Source: Aplectana chamaeleonis (taxonomy: Eukaryota > Nematoda > Chromadorea > Rhabditida > Cosmocercidae). Taken from it: a stretch of 64,000 nt of DNA. Positions within the stretch are counted from its first letter, which is position 1, and each line of letters opens with the position of its first letter. Positions 8,601 to 20,290 of the stretch are shown here, piece by piece. Location of the stretch: NCBI GenBank assembly GCA_029168955.1, contig JAPDOI010000961.1, positions 182,545 through 246,544 of the forward strand, in the 5' to 3' direction. The notes under the pieces were generated by a model that worked only from the letters and a program-made list of their open reading frames with translations, did no database searches and had not been told where the DNA came from. The position numbers and the translations under genes were made by a program.

Positions 8601-10035
8601 AGACATGTTGTATTCGTTTGGCTTCGCCAAACGATGGGCCGGCTCCGACGGCCATCCTCCATGTAGTATTCATTTGGCTTCGCCAAACGATGGGCCGGCT
8701 TCGCCGGCCACCCTGCATGTAGTATTCGTTTGGCTTCGTCAAACGATGGGCCGGCTTCGCCGGCCACCATCCATGCAGTATTCGTTTGGCTTCGCCAAAC
8801 GATGGGCCAGCTTCGCCGGCCACCCTTCATGTAGTATTCGTTTAGTTTCGCCAAACGATGGGCCGGATCCGACGGCCATCCTCCATGTAGTATTCGTTTA
8901 GTTTTGCCAAACGATGGGCCGGCTCCGACGGCCATCCTCCATGTAGTACTCGTTTAGTTTCGCCAAACGATGGGCCGGCTCCGACGGCCATCCTCCATGG
9001 GGCCGGCTTCGCCGGCCACCCTCCATGTAGTATTCGTTTGGCTTCGCCGAACGATGGGCCGGCTCCGCCGGCCACCCTCTATGTAGTATTCGCTTGGCTT
9101 CGCCAAACGATAGACATGTTGTATTCGTTTGGCTTCGCCAAACGATGGGCCGGCTCCGACGGCCATCCTCCATGTAGTATTCGTTTAGATTCGCCAAACG
9201 ATGGGCCGGCTCCGACGGCCATCCTCCATGGGGCCGGCTTCGCCGGCCACCCTCCATGTAGTATTCGCTTGGCTTCGCCGAACGATGGGCCGGCTCCGCC
9301 GGCCACCCCCTATGTAGTATTCGCTTGGCTTCGCCAAACGATAGATATGTTGTATTCGTTTGGCTTCGCCAAACGATGGGCCGGCTCCGACGGTCATCCT
9401 CCATGTAGTATTCATTTGGCTGCGCCAAACGATGGGCCGGCTTTGCCGGCCACCCTGCATGTAGTATTCGTTTGACTTCACCAAACGATGGGCCGGCTTC
9501 GCCGGCCAGCCTCCACGTAGTACTCGTTTAGTTTCGCCAAACGATGGGCCGGCTCCGACGGCCATCCTCCATGGGGCCGGCTCCGCCGGCCACCCTTCAT
9601 GTAGTATTTGGCTTCGCCGAACGATGAGCCGGCTCCGCCGGCCACCCTCTATGTAGTATTCGCTTGGCTTCGCCAAACGATAGACATGTTGTATTCGTTT
9701 GGCTTTACCGGCAGAAACGATGGGCCGGCTCCGACGGCCATCCTCCATGTAGTACTCATTTGGCTTCGCCAAACGATGGGCCGGCTTCGCCGGCCACCCT
9801 GCATGTAGTATTCGTTTGGCTTCGTCAAACGATGGGCCGGCTTCGCCGGCCACTATCCATGCAGTATTCGTTTGGCTTCGCCAAACGATGGGCCAGCTTC
9901 GCCGTCCCCCCTTCATGTAGTATTCGTTTAGTTTCGCCCAACGGTGGTCCGGATCCGACGGCCATCCTCCATGTAGTATTCGTTTAGTTTTGCCAAACGA
10001 TGGGCCGGCTCCGACGGCCATCCTCCATGTAGTAC
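5640..10035. repeat. Higher-order repeat A (about 517 bp; modules of 56, 35 and 28 bp)
   Basis: The landmark CACTGCACGTAG recurs at about 5651, 6168, 7162 and 7680, giving steps of 517, 994 and 518 bp. A 518 bp repeat equals eight 56 bp monomers plus two 35 bp short monomers (GATAGACATG junctions). Toward the right a second short form appears: a 28 bp unit lacking hairpin 2, with CATGGGGCC junctions at about 7029, 8486, 8997, 9228 and 9571. The last three intervals (511, 231 and 343 bp) equal 8, 3 and 5 full units plus one 35 and one 28 bp unit. Subfamily marks include TCCGACGGCCATCC, CATCCATGCAG and TTAGTTTCGCC. Confidence 0.85.
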
Positions 10036-10785
10036 TCGTTTAGTTTCGCCAAACGATGGGCCGGCTCGCCAAACGATCAGCCACCCTCCATGTGCTCGTT
10101 TGGCTTCGCCAAACGATGGGGCCGGCTTCGCCGGCCACCCTCCATGTAGTATTCGTTTGGCTTCGCCAAACGATGGGCCGGCTTCGCAGGCCACCCTTCA
10201 TGTAGTATTCGTTTGGCTTCGCCAAACGACATGTTGTATTCGCTTGGCTTCGCCCCGATGGGCCGGCTCCGACGGCCATCATGTAGTATTCGTTTAGTTT
10301 CGCCAAACGATGGGCCGGCATCCGACGGCCATCCTCCATGCGGCTTTGGCACCGGCCAAATGGCTGCTGCCACGCGCCGGCCCACCCCCTATAGTATTCG
10401 TTTGGCTTCGCCAAACGATGGGCCGGCCTTCGCCAGCCACTCCATGTAGTATTCGTTTGGCTTCTGCCAAACGATGGGCCGGCTTCGCCGGCCACCCTGC
10501 ATGTAGTATTCGTTTGGCTTTCGCCACGATAACATGTAGTATTCGTTTGGCTTCGCGGCCGGTCGCCACACTCCATGTAGTATTCGTTTGGCTTCGATGC
10601 ACGCCAGACCTGCGTATTCGTTTGGCTTCGCAGGCCATTCGATGGTTCAGAGCTGCCGGCATGTAGTATTCGTTTGACTTCACCAACGATGGGCCGGCTT
10701 CGCCAGCCAGCCTCATGTAGTATTCGCCAGCTTCGCCGCCACCTCTATGTAGTACTTCGCCAAACGATAGACATGTAGTATTCGT
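10036..10785. repeat. Scrambled, indel-rich array segment
   Basis: Monomers are truncated or fused at irregular points (GGCTCGCCAAACGATCAGCC near 10065), with partial units and foreign-looking bits (CACCGGCCAAATGGCTGCTG near 10350; CGATGCACGCCAGACCTGCG near 10597). Most units on either side keep exact length, so this looks like either a local rearrangement hotspot or a poorly resolved consensus in the assembly. Confidence 0.7.
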
Positions 10786-13700
10786 TTGGCTTCGCCAAAC
10801 TATGGGCCGTCTCCGACGGCCACACTCCATGTAGTATTCGTTTGGCTTCGCCAAACGATGGGCCGGCTTCGCAGGCCACAATGCATGTAGTATTCGTTTG
10901 GCTTCGCCAAACGAAAGACATCAACAGTATTCGTTTGGCTTCGCCAAACGATGGGCCGGCTGAGCCGGCCACCCTCCATGTAGTATTCGTTTAGTTTCGC
11001 CAAACGATGGGCCGGCTCCAATGACCATCCTCCATGTAGTATTCGTTTGGCTTCGCCGAACGATGGGCCGGCTTCGCCGGCCATCCTCCATGTAGTATTC
11101 GTTTGGCTTCGGCGAACGATGGGCCGGCTTCGCCAGCCACCCTCCATGTAGTATTCGTTTGGCTTCGCCAAACGATGGGCCGGCTTCGCCAGCCACCCTC
11201 CATGTAGTATTCGTTTGGCTTCGGCGAACGATGGGCCGGCTTCGCCGGTCATCCTCCATGTAGTATTCGTTTGGCTCCGCCAAACGATAGGCCGGCTTCG
11301 CCGGCCACCCTGCATGTAGCATTCGTTTGGCTTCGCCAAACGATAGACATGTAGTCTTCGTTTGGCTTCGCCAAACGATGGGCCGACTTCGACGGCCACC
11401 GTTCATGTAGTATTCATTTGGCTTCACCAAACGATGGGCCGGCTTCGCCGGCCACCCTGCATGTAGTATTCGTTTGGCTTCGTCAAACGATGGGCCGGCT
11501 TCGCCGGCCACCCTGCATGTAGTATTCGTTTGACTTCACCAAACGATGGGCCGGCTTCGCCGGCCAGCCTTCATGTAGTATTCGTTTGGCTTCGCCAAAC
11601 GATGGGCCAGCTTCGCCGGCCACCCTCTATGTAGTATTCGCTTGGCTTCGCCAAACGATAGACATGTAGTATTCGTTTGGCTTCGCCAAACTATGGGCCG
11701 TCTCCGACGGCCACACTCCATGTAGTATTCGTTTGGCTTCGCCAAACGATGGACCGGCTTCGCAGGCCACCCTGCATGTAGTATTCGTTTGACTTCACCA
11801 AACGATGGGCAGGCTTCGCCGGCCACCCTGCATGTAGTATTCGTTTGGCTTCGTCAAACGATGGGCCGGCTTTGCCGGCCACCCTGCATGTAGTATTCGT
11901 TTGACTTCACCAAACGATGGGCCAGCTTCGCCGGCCACCCTCTATGTAGTATTCGCTTGGCTTCGCCAAACGATAGACATGTAGTATTCGTTTGGCTTCG
12001 CCAAACTATGGGCCGTCTCCGACGGCCACACTCCATGTAGTATTCGTTTGGCTTCGCCAAACGATGGGCCGGCTTCGCAGGCCACCCTGCATGTAGTATT
12101 CGTTTGGCTTCGCCAAACGATGGGCCGGCTGAGCCGGCCACCCTCCATGTAGTATTCGTTTAGTTTCGCCAAACGATGGGACGGCTTCGCCGGCCATCCT
12201 CCATGTAGCATTCGTTTGGCTTCGCCGAACGATGGGCCGGCTTCGCCGGCCATCCTTCATGTAGTATTAGTTTGGCTTCGCCAAACGATGGGCCGACTTC
12301 GCCAGCCACCCTCCATGTAGTATTGGGTTGGCTCCGCCAAACGATAGGCCGGCTTCGCCCGCCACCCTGCATGTAGCATTCGTTTGGCTTCGCCAAACGA
12401 TAGGCCGGCTTTCGCCGGCCACCCTGCATGTAGTATTCGTTTGGCTTCGCCAAACGATGGGCCGACTTCGACGGCCACCGTTCATGTAGTATTCGTTTGG
12501 CTTCACCAAACGATGGGCCGGCTTCGCCGGCCACCCTGCATGTAGTATTCGTTTGGCTTGTCCAAACGATGGGCCAGCTTCGCCGGCCACCCTGCATGTA
12601 GTATTCGTTTGGCTTCACTAAACGATGGGCCGGCTTCGCCGGCCAGCCTTCATGTAGTATTCGTTTGGCTTCGCCAAACGATGGGCCAGCTTCGCCGGCC
12701 ACCTCTGCATGTAGTATTCGTTTGGCTTCGCCAAACGATGGGCCGTCTTCGCCGGCCACCTTCATGTAGTATTCGTTTGGCTTCGCCAAACGATGGGCCG
12801 GCTTCGCCGGCCACCCTGCATGTAGTATTCGTTTGGCTTCGCCAAACGATAGACATGTAGCCTTCATTTGGCTTCGCCAAACGATGGGCTACTGAGCCAG
12901 CCACCCTCTATGTAGTATTCGCTTGGCTTCGCCAAACGATGGGCCGGCTTAGACATGTAGTATTCGTTTGGCTTCGCCAAACTATGGGCCGTCTCCGACG
13001 GCCACACTCCATGTAGTATTCGTTTGGCTTCGCCAAACGATGGGCCGGCTTCGCAGGCCACCCTGCATGTAGTATTCGTTTGGCTTCGCCAAACGATGGG
13101 CCGGCTGAGCCGGCCACCCTCCATGTAGTATTCGTTTAGTTTCGCCAAACGATGGGCCGGCTCCAATGACCATCCTCCATGTAGTATTCGTTTGGCTTCG
13201 CCGAACGATGGGCCGGCTTCGCCGGCCATCCTTCATGTAGTATTCGTTTGGCTTCGCCAAACGATGGGCCGACTTCGCCAGCCACCCTCCATGTAGTATT
13301 CGTTTGGCTTCGGCGAACGATGGGCCGGCTTCGCCAGCCACCCTCCATGTAGTATTCGTTTGGCTTCGCCAAACGATGGGCCGGCTTCGCCAGCCACCCT
13401 CCATGTAGTATTCGCTTGGCTTCGCCAAACGATAGGCCGGCTTTGCCGGCCACCCTGCATGTAGCATTCGTTTGGCTTCGCCGAACGATGGGCCGGCTTC
13501 GCCGGCCATCCTCCATGTAGTATTTGTTTGGCTTCGCCAAACGATGGGTTGGCTCCGACGGTCATCCTCCATGTAGTACTCATTTGGCTTCGCCAAACGA
13601 TGGGCCGGCTTTGCCGGCCACCCTGCATGTAGTATTCGTTTGACTTCACCAAACGATGGGCCGGCTTCGCCGGCCAGCCTCCATGTAGTATTCGTTTGGC

Positions 13701-16700
13701 TTCGCCAAACGATGGGCCAGCTGCGCCGGCCACCCTCTATGTAGTATTCGCTTGGCTTCATGCAAACGATGGGCCGTGGTAGACATGTAGTATTCGTTTG
13801 GCTTCGCAAAACTATGGGCCGTCTCCGACGGCCACACTCCATGTAGTATTCGTTTGGCTTCGCCAAACGATGGGCCAGCTTCGCAGGCCACCCTGCATGT
13901 AGTATTCGTTTGGCTTCGCCAAACGATAGACATGTAGTCTTCGTTTGGCTTCGCCAAACGATGGGCCGGCTGAGCCGGCCACCCTCCATGTAGTATTCGT
14001 TTAGTATCGTTAAACGATGGGCCGGCTCCGATGACCATCCTCCATGTAGTATTCGTTTAGTTTCGCCGAACGATGGGCCGGCTTCGCCAGCCACCCTCCA
14101 TGTAGTATTCGTTTGGCTTCGCCAAACGATGGGCCGGCTTCGCCAGCCACCCTCCATGTAGTATTCGTTTGGCTTCGGCGAACGATGGGCCGGCTTCGCC
14201 GGTCATCCTCCATGTAGTATTCGTTTGGCTCCGCCAAACGATAGCCGGCTTCGCCGGCCACCCCTGCGTGTAGTATTTTGTTTGGCTTCGCCAAACGATG
14301 GGACATGTAGTCTTCGTTTGGCTTCGCCAAACGATGGGCCGACTTGGACGGCCACCGTTCATGTAGTATGCATTTGGCTTCACCAAACGATGGGCCGGCT
14401 TCGCCGGCAACCCTGCATGTAGTACTCGTTTGGCTTCGTCAAACGATGGGCCGGCTTCGCCGGCCACCCTCTATGTAGTATTCGCTTGGCTTCGCCAAAC
14501 GATAGACATGTAGTATTCGTTTGGCTTCGCCAAACTATGGGCCGTCTCCGACGGCCACACTCCATGTAGTATTCGTTTAGTTTCGCCAAACGATGGACCG
14601 GCTCCAATGACCATCCTCAATGTAGTATTCGTTTGGCTTCGCCGAACGATGGGCCGGCTTCGCCGGCCATCCTCCATGTAGTATTCGTTTGGCTTCGCCA
14701 AACTATGGGCCGACTTCGCCAGCCACCCTCCATGTAGTATTCGTTTGGCTTCGGCGAACGATGGGCCGGCTTTGCCGGCCATCCTCCATGTAGTATTCGT
14801 TTGGCTCCGCCAAACGATAGGCCGGCTTCGCCGGCCACCCTGCATGTAGTATTCGTTTGGCTTCGCCAAACGATGGGCCGACTTCGCCAGCCACCCTCCA
14901 TGTAGTATTCGTTTGGCTTCGCCGAACGATGGGCCGGCTTCGCCGGCCATCCTCCATGTAGTATTCGTTTGGCTTCGCCAAACGATGGGCCGGCTCCGAC
15001 GGTCATCCTCCATGTAGTATTCATTTGGCTTCGCCAAACGATGGGCCGGCTTTGCCGGCCACCCTGCATGTAGTATTCGTTTGACTTCACCAAACGATGG
15101 GCCGGCTTCGCCGGCCAGCCTCCATGTAGTATTCGTTTGGCTTCGCCAAACGATGGGCCAGCTGCGCCGGCCACCCTCTATGTAGTATTCGCTTGGCTTC
15201 GCCAAACGATAGACATGTAGTATTCGTTTGGCTTCGCCAAACGATGGGCCAGCTTCGCAGGCCACCCTGCATGTAGTACTCGTTTGGCTTCGCCAAACGA
15301 TAGACGGCTTTGCCGGCCACCTCCATGTAGTATTCGTTTGGCTTGGCCAAACGATGGGCCGGCTTCGCCGGCCACCCTCCATGTAGTTCGTTTAGTTTCG
15401 TTAAACGATGGGCCGGCTTCGCCGACCATCCCCATGTAGTATTCGTTTGGCTTCGCCAAACGGATGGGCCAGCTGCGCCGGCCACCCTCTATGTAGTATT
15501 CGTTTGGCTTCGCCAACGATGGGCCGGCTTTCGCCGGCCACCTACCATGTAGTATTCGTTTGGCTTCGCCAAACGATGGAGCCGTCTCCGACGGCCACAC
15601 TCCATGTAGTATTCGTTTGGCTTCGCCAAACGATGGGCCAGCTTCGCCGGCCACCCTGCATGTAGTATTCGTTTGGCTTCGCCAAACGATGGGTCAGCTT
15701 TCGCCGGCCACCCGTCCATGTAGTATCTGCCTGGCTTCTCGCTAACGATGGGCCTTTGTGCTTCGCCGGCCACCCTCCATGTAGTATTCGTTTGGTTTCG
15801 TTAAACGGTAGGCCGGGTTCGCCGGCCACGTTCCATGTAGTATTCGTGGGGTTTCGCCAAACGATGGGCCCGCTTCGCCGGCCACCCTGCATGGAGTATT
15901 CGTTTGGCTTCACCGAACGAAGGGACGGCTTCGCCGGCCACCCTCCATGTAGTATTCGTTTGGCTTCGGCGAACGATGGGCCGGCTTCGCCGGTCATCCT
16001 CCATGTAGTATTCGTTTGGCTCCGCCAAACGATAGGCCGGCTTCGCCGGCCACCCTGCGTGTAGCATTCGTTTGGCTTCGCCAAACGATAGACATGTAGT
16101 ATTCGTTTGGCTTCGTCAAACGATGGGCCGGCTTCGCCGGCCACCCTGCATGTAGTATTCGTTTGACTTCACCAAACGATGGGCCGGCTTCGCCGGCCAG
16201 CCTTCATGTAGTATTCGTTTGGCTTCGCCAAACGATGGGCCAGCTTCGCCGGCCACCCTCTATGTAGTATTCGCTTGGCTTCGCCAAACGATGGGTCGCC
16301 GGCTTCGCCGGCCACCTCCTATTCCGTGTAGTATTCGTTTGGCTTCGCCAAACTATGGGCCGTCTCCGACGGCCACACTCCATGTAGTATTCGTTTGGCT
16401 TCGCCAAACGATGGGCCGGCTTCGCAGGCCACCCTGCATGTAGTATTCGTTTGGCTTCGCCAAACGATAGACATGTAGTCTTCGTTTGGCTTCGCCAAAC
16501 GATGGGCCGGCTGAGCCGGCCACCCTCCATGTAGTATTCGTTTAGTTTCGCCAAACGATGGGCCGGCTCCAATGACCATCCTCAATGTAGTATTCGTTTG
16601 GCTTCGCCGAACGATGGGCCGGCTTCGCCGGCCATCCTCCATGTAGTATTCGTTTGGCTTCGCCAAACTATGGGCCGACTTTGCCAGCCACCCTCCATGT

Positions 16701-19010
16701 AGTATTCGTTTGGCTTCGCCAAACGATGGGCCAGCTTCGCCGGCCATTCTCCATGTAGTATTCGTTTGGCTCCGCCAAACGATGGGCCGGCTTAGCCGGC
16801 CACCCTCCATGTAGTATTCGTTTGGCTTCGCCAAACGATGGGTCGGCTTCACCGGCCACCCTCCATGTAGTATTCGTTTGGCTTCGCCGAACGATGGACC
16901 GGCTTCGCCGGCCACTCTCCATGTAGTATTCGTTTGGCTTCACCAAACGATGGGTCGGGTTCACCGGCTACCCTCCATGTAGTATTTGTTTGGCTTCGCC
17001 AAACGATGGGCCGGCTTTGCCGGCCACCCTGCATGTAGTATTCGTTTGGCTTCGCAAACGATGGGCCGGCTTCGCCGGCCACCCTCTATGGAGTATTCGT
17101 TTGGCTTTGCCAAGCGTTGGGCCGGATTCGCCGGCCACCCTCTATGTAGTATCTGTTTGGCTTCGCCAAACGATGGACCGGCTTTGCCGGCTACTCTCCA
17201 TGTAGCATTCGTTTGGCTAGGCCAAACGATGGGCCGGCTTCGCCGGCCACCTACCATGTAGTATTCGTTTGGCTTCGCCAAACGATGGGCCAGCTTCGCA
17301 GGCCACCCTTCATGTAGTATTCGTTTGGCTTCGTCAAACGATGAGCTTGGTTCGCCGGCCAATTACCATGTAGGATTTGTTTGGTTTCGCCAAACGATGG
17401 TCCGGCTTCGCCGGCCAGCCTTCATGTGAAATTCGTTTTGCTTCGTTAAACGATGGGCCGGCTCCGATGACCATCCTCCATGTAGTATTCGTTTAGTTTC
17501 GCCAAACGATGGGCCGGCTTCGCCAGCCACCCTCCATGTAGTATTCGTTTGGCTTCGCCAAACGATGGGCCGGCTTCGCCAGCCACCCTCCATGTAGTAT
17601 TCGTTTGGGTTCCGCGAACGATGCGGCGGCTTCGGCGGTCACCCTCCATGTAGTATTCGTTTGGCTCCGCCAAACGATGGGCCGGCTTCGCCGGCCACTC
17701 CTCCATGTAGTATCTGTTTGGCTTCGCCAAACGATGGGCCGGCTTCGCCGGCCACCCTCTATGTAGTATTCGTTTGGCTTCGCCAAACGATGGGCCGACT
17801 TCGACGGCCACCGTTCATGTAGTATTCATTTGGCTTCACCAAACGATGGGCCGGCTTCGCCGGTCACCCTGCATGTAGTATTCGTTTGGCTTCGTCAAAC
17901 GATGGGCCGGCTTCGCCGGCCACCCTGCATGTAGTATTCGTTTGACTTCACCAAACGATGGGCCGGCTTCGCCGGCCACCCTCTATGTAGTATTCATTTG
18001 GCTTCGCCAAACGATGGGCCGGCTTTGCCGGCCACCCTCTATGTAGTATTCGTTTGGCTTCGCCAAACGATATATTCGTTTGGCTACGCCAAACGATGGG
18101 CCGGCTCTACCGGCCACCCTCCATGTAGTATTCGTTTGGCTTCGCCAAACGATGGGCCGGCTTCCCCGGCCACACTCCGTGTAGTATTCGTTTGGCTTCG
18201 CCAAACGATGGGCCGGCTTCGCCAGCCACCCTCCATGTAGTATTCGTTTGGCTCCGCCAAACGATGGGCCGGGTTTGCGGGCCACCGTGTATGTAGTATT
18301 CGGTTGGTTTCGCCAAACGATAGGCTTCGCCGGCCACCTACCATGTAGTATTCGTTTGGCTTCGCAAAAACTATGGGCCGTCTCCGACGGCCACACTCCA
18401 TGTAGTATTCGTTTGGCTTCGCCAAACGATGGGTCGGCTTCGCCGGCCACCCTGCATGTAGTATTCGTTTGGCTTCGCCAAACGATGGGCCGGCTTTGCC
18501 GGCCACCTACCATGTAGTATCTGTTTGGCTTCGCCAAACAATGGGCCGACTTCGACGGCCACCCTCCATGTAGTATTCGTTTAGTTTCGCCAAACGATGG
18601 GCCGGCTCCAATGACCATCCTCCATGTAGTATTCGTTTGGCTTCGCCGAACGATGGGCCGGCTTCGCCGGCCATCCTCCATGTAGTATTCGTTTGGCTTC
18701 GCCAAACGATGGGCCGACTTCGCCAGCCACCCTCCATGTAGTATTCGTTTGGCTTCGGCGAACGATGGGCCGGCTTCGCCAGCCACCCTCCATGTAGTAT
18801 TCGTTTGGCTTCGCCAAACGATGGGCCGGCTTCGCCAGCCACCCTCCATGAAGTATTCGTTTGGCTTCGGTGAACGATGGGCCGGCTTCGCCGGTCATCC
18901 TCCATGTAGTATTCGTTTGGCTCCGCCAAACGATAGGCCGGCTTCGCCGGCCACCCTGCATGTAGCATTCGTTTGGCTTCGTCAAACGATGGGCCAGCTT
19001 CGCCGGCCAC
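10786..19010. repeat. Higher-order family B (irregular, roughly 1 kb period)
   Basis: A second set of diagnostic monomers dominates here: GGCCGTCTCCGACGGCC (first at 10805-10821, then near 11698, 12012, 12990, 13821, 14542, 15582, 16360 and 18379), GGCCGGCTGAGCCGGCC (10954-10970 and later), GGCTCCAATGACCATCC, GGCTTCGGCGAACG and CTGCATGTAGCATTCG. The last recurs at about 11313, 12367 and 13457, so about 1.05-1.09 kb apart, but order breaks down after 14 kb. The 35 bp hairpin-1-less unit is still present; the 55 bp AA variant is nearly absent. Confidence 0.8.
15290..15860. repeat. Second indel-rich segment inside family B
   Basis: Units show irregular one- to several-base losses and gains (GTAGTTCGTTTAGTTTCG, CCAAACGGATGGGCC, TATCTGCCTGGCTTCTCG, GGGCCTTTGTGCTTCG). 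Neighbouring units are regular. It has the same two explanations as 10036-10785. Confidence 0.6.
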
Positions 19011-20290
19011 CTATCATGTAGTATTCGTTTGGCTTGGTCAAACGATGGGCCGGCTTTGCCGGCTACATACCATGTAGTATTTGTTTGGCTTGGCCAAACG
19101 ATGGGCCGGCTTCGCAGGCCACCCTCCATGTAGTATTCGTTTGGCTTGGCCAAACGATGGGCCGGCTTCGCAGGCCACCCTTCATGTAGTATTCGTTTGG
19201 CTTCGCCAAACGATGGGCCGGCTTCGCAGGCCACCCTTCATGTAGTATTCGTTTGGCTTCGCCAAACGATGGGTCAGCTTCGCCGGCCACCTACCATGTA
19301 GTATTCGTTTGGCTTCGCCAAACGATGGGCCGGCTTCGCCGGCCACCTACCATGTAGTATTCGTTTGGCTTCGCCAAACGATGGGCCGTGTTCGCCGGCC
19401 ACCTACCATGTAGTATTTGTTTGGCTTGGCTAAACGATGGGCCGGCTTCGCAGGCCACCCTCCATGTAGTATTCGTTTGGCTTGGCCAAACGATGGGCCG
19501 GCTTCGCAGACCACCCTCCATGTAGTGGCTTCGCCAAACGATGGAACGGCTTCGCCGGTCACGTACCATGTAGTATTTGTTTGGCTTGGCCAAACGATGG
19601 GCCGGCTTCGCAGGCCACCCTCCATGTAGTATTCGTTTGGCTTGGTCAAACGATGGGCCGGCTTCGCGGGCTACCTACCATGTAGTATTCGCTTGGCTTG
19701 GCCAAACGATGGGCCGGCTTCGCAGGCCACCCTTCATGTAGTATTCGTTTGGCTTCGCCAAACGATGGGTCAGCTTCGCCGGCCACCTATCATGTAGTAT
19801 TCGTTTGGCTTGGTCAAACGATGGGCCGGCTTCGCCGGCTACCTACCATGTAGTATTCGTTTGGCTTCGCCAAACGATGGGCCGGCTTCGCCGGCCACCT
19901 ACCATGTAGTATTCGTTTGGCTTCGCCAAACGATGGGCCGGCTTTGCCGGCCACCTACCATGTAGTATTCGTTTGGCTTCGCCAAACGATGGGCCGGCTT
20001 CGCAGGCCACCCTCCATGTAGTATTCGTTTGGCTTGGTCAAACGATGGGCCGGCTTCGCCGGCCACCCTCCATGTAGTATTCGTATCGCTTCGCAAAACG
20101 ATGGGCCGGCTTCGCCGGCCACCCTCCATGTAGTATTCGTTTGGCTTCGCCAACCGATGGGCCGGCTTTGCCGGCCACCCTCTATTTAGATTCCGTTTGG
20201 CTTCGCCAAACGATGGGCCGGCTTCGTCGGCCACCCTCCATGTAGTATTCGTTTGGCTTGGCCAAACGATGGGCCGGCTTCGCCGGCCAC
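19011..20290. repeat. Subfamily with TTG-loop hairpin 2 and CTACC spacer
   Basis: Many monomers here have hairpin 2 as CGTTTGGCTTGGCCAAACG (for example 19138-19156), hairpin 1 ending GCAGGCC, and spacer CACCTACCATG instead of CACCCTCCATG. The same combination returns at about 26.1-26.95 kb, so the two blocks share ancestry through block duplication or gene conversion. Confidence 0.8.
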
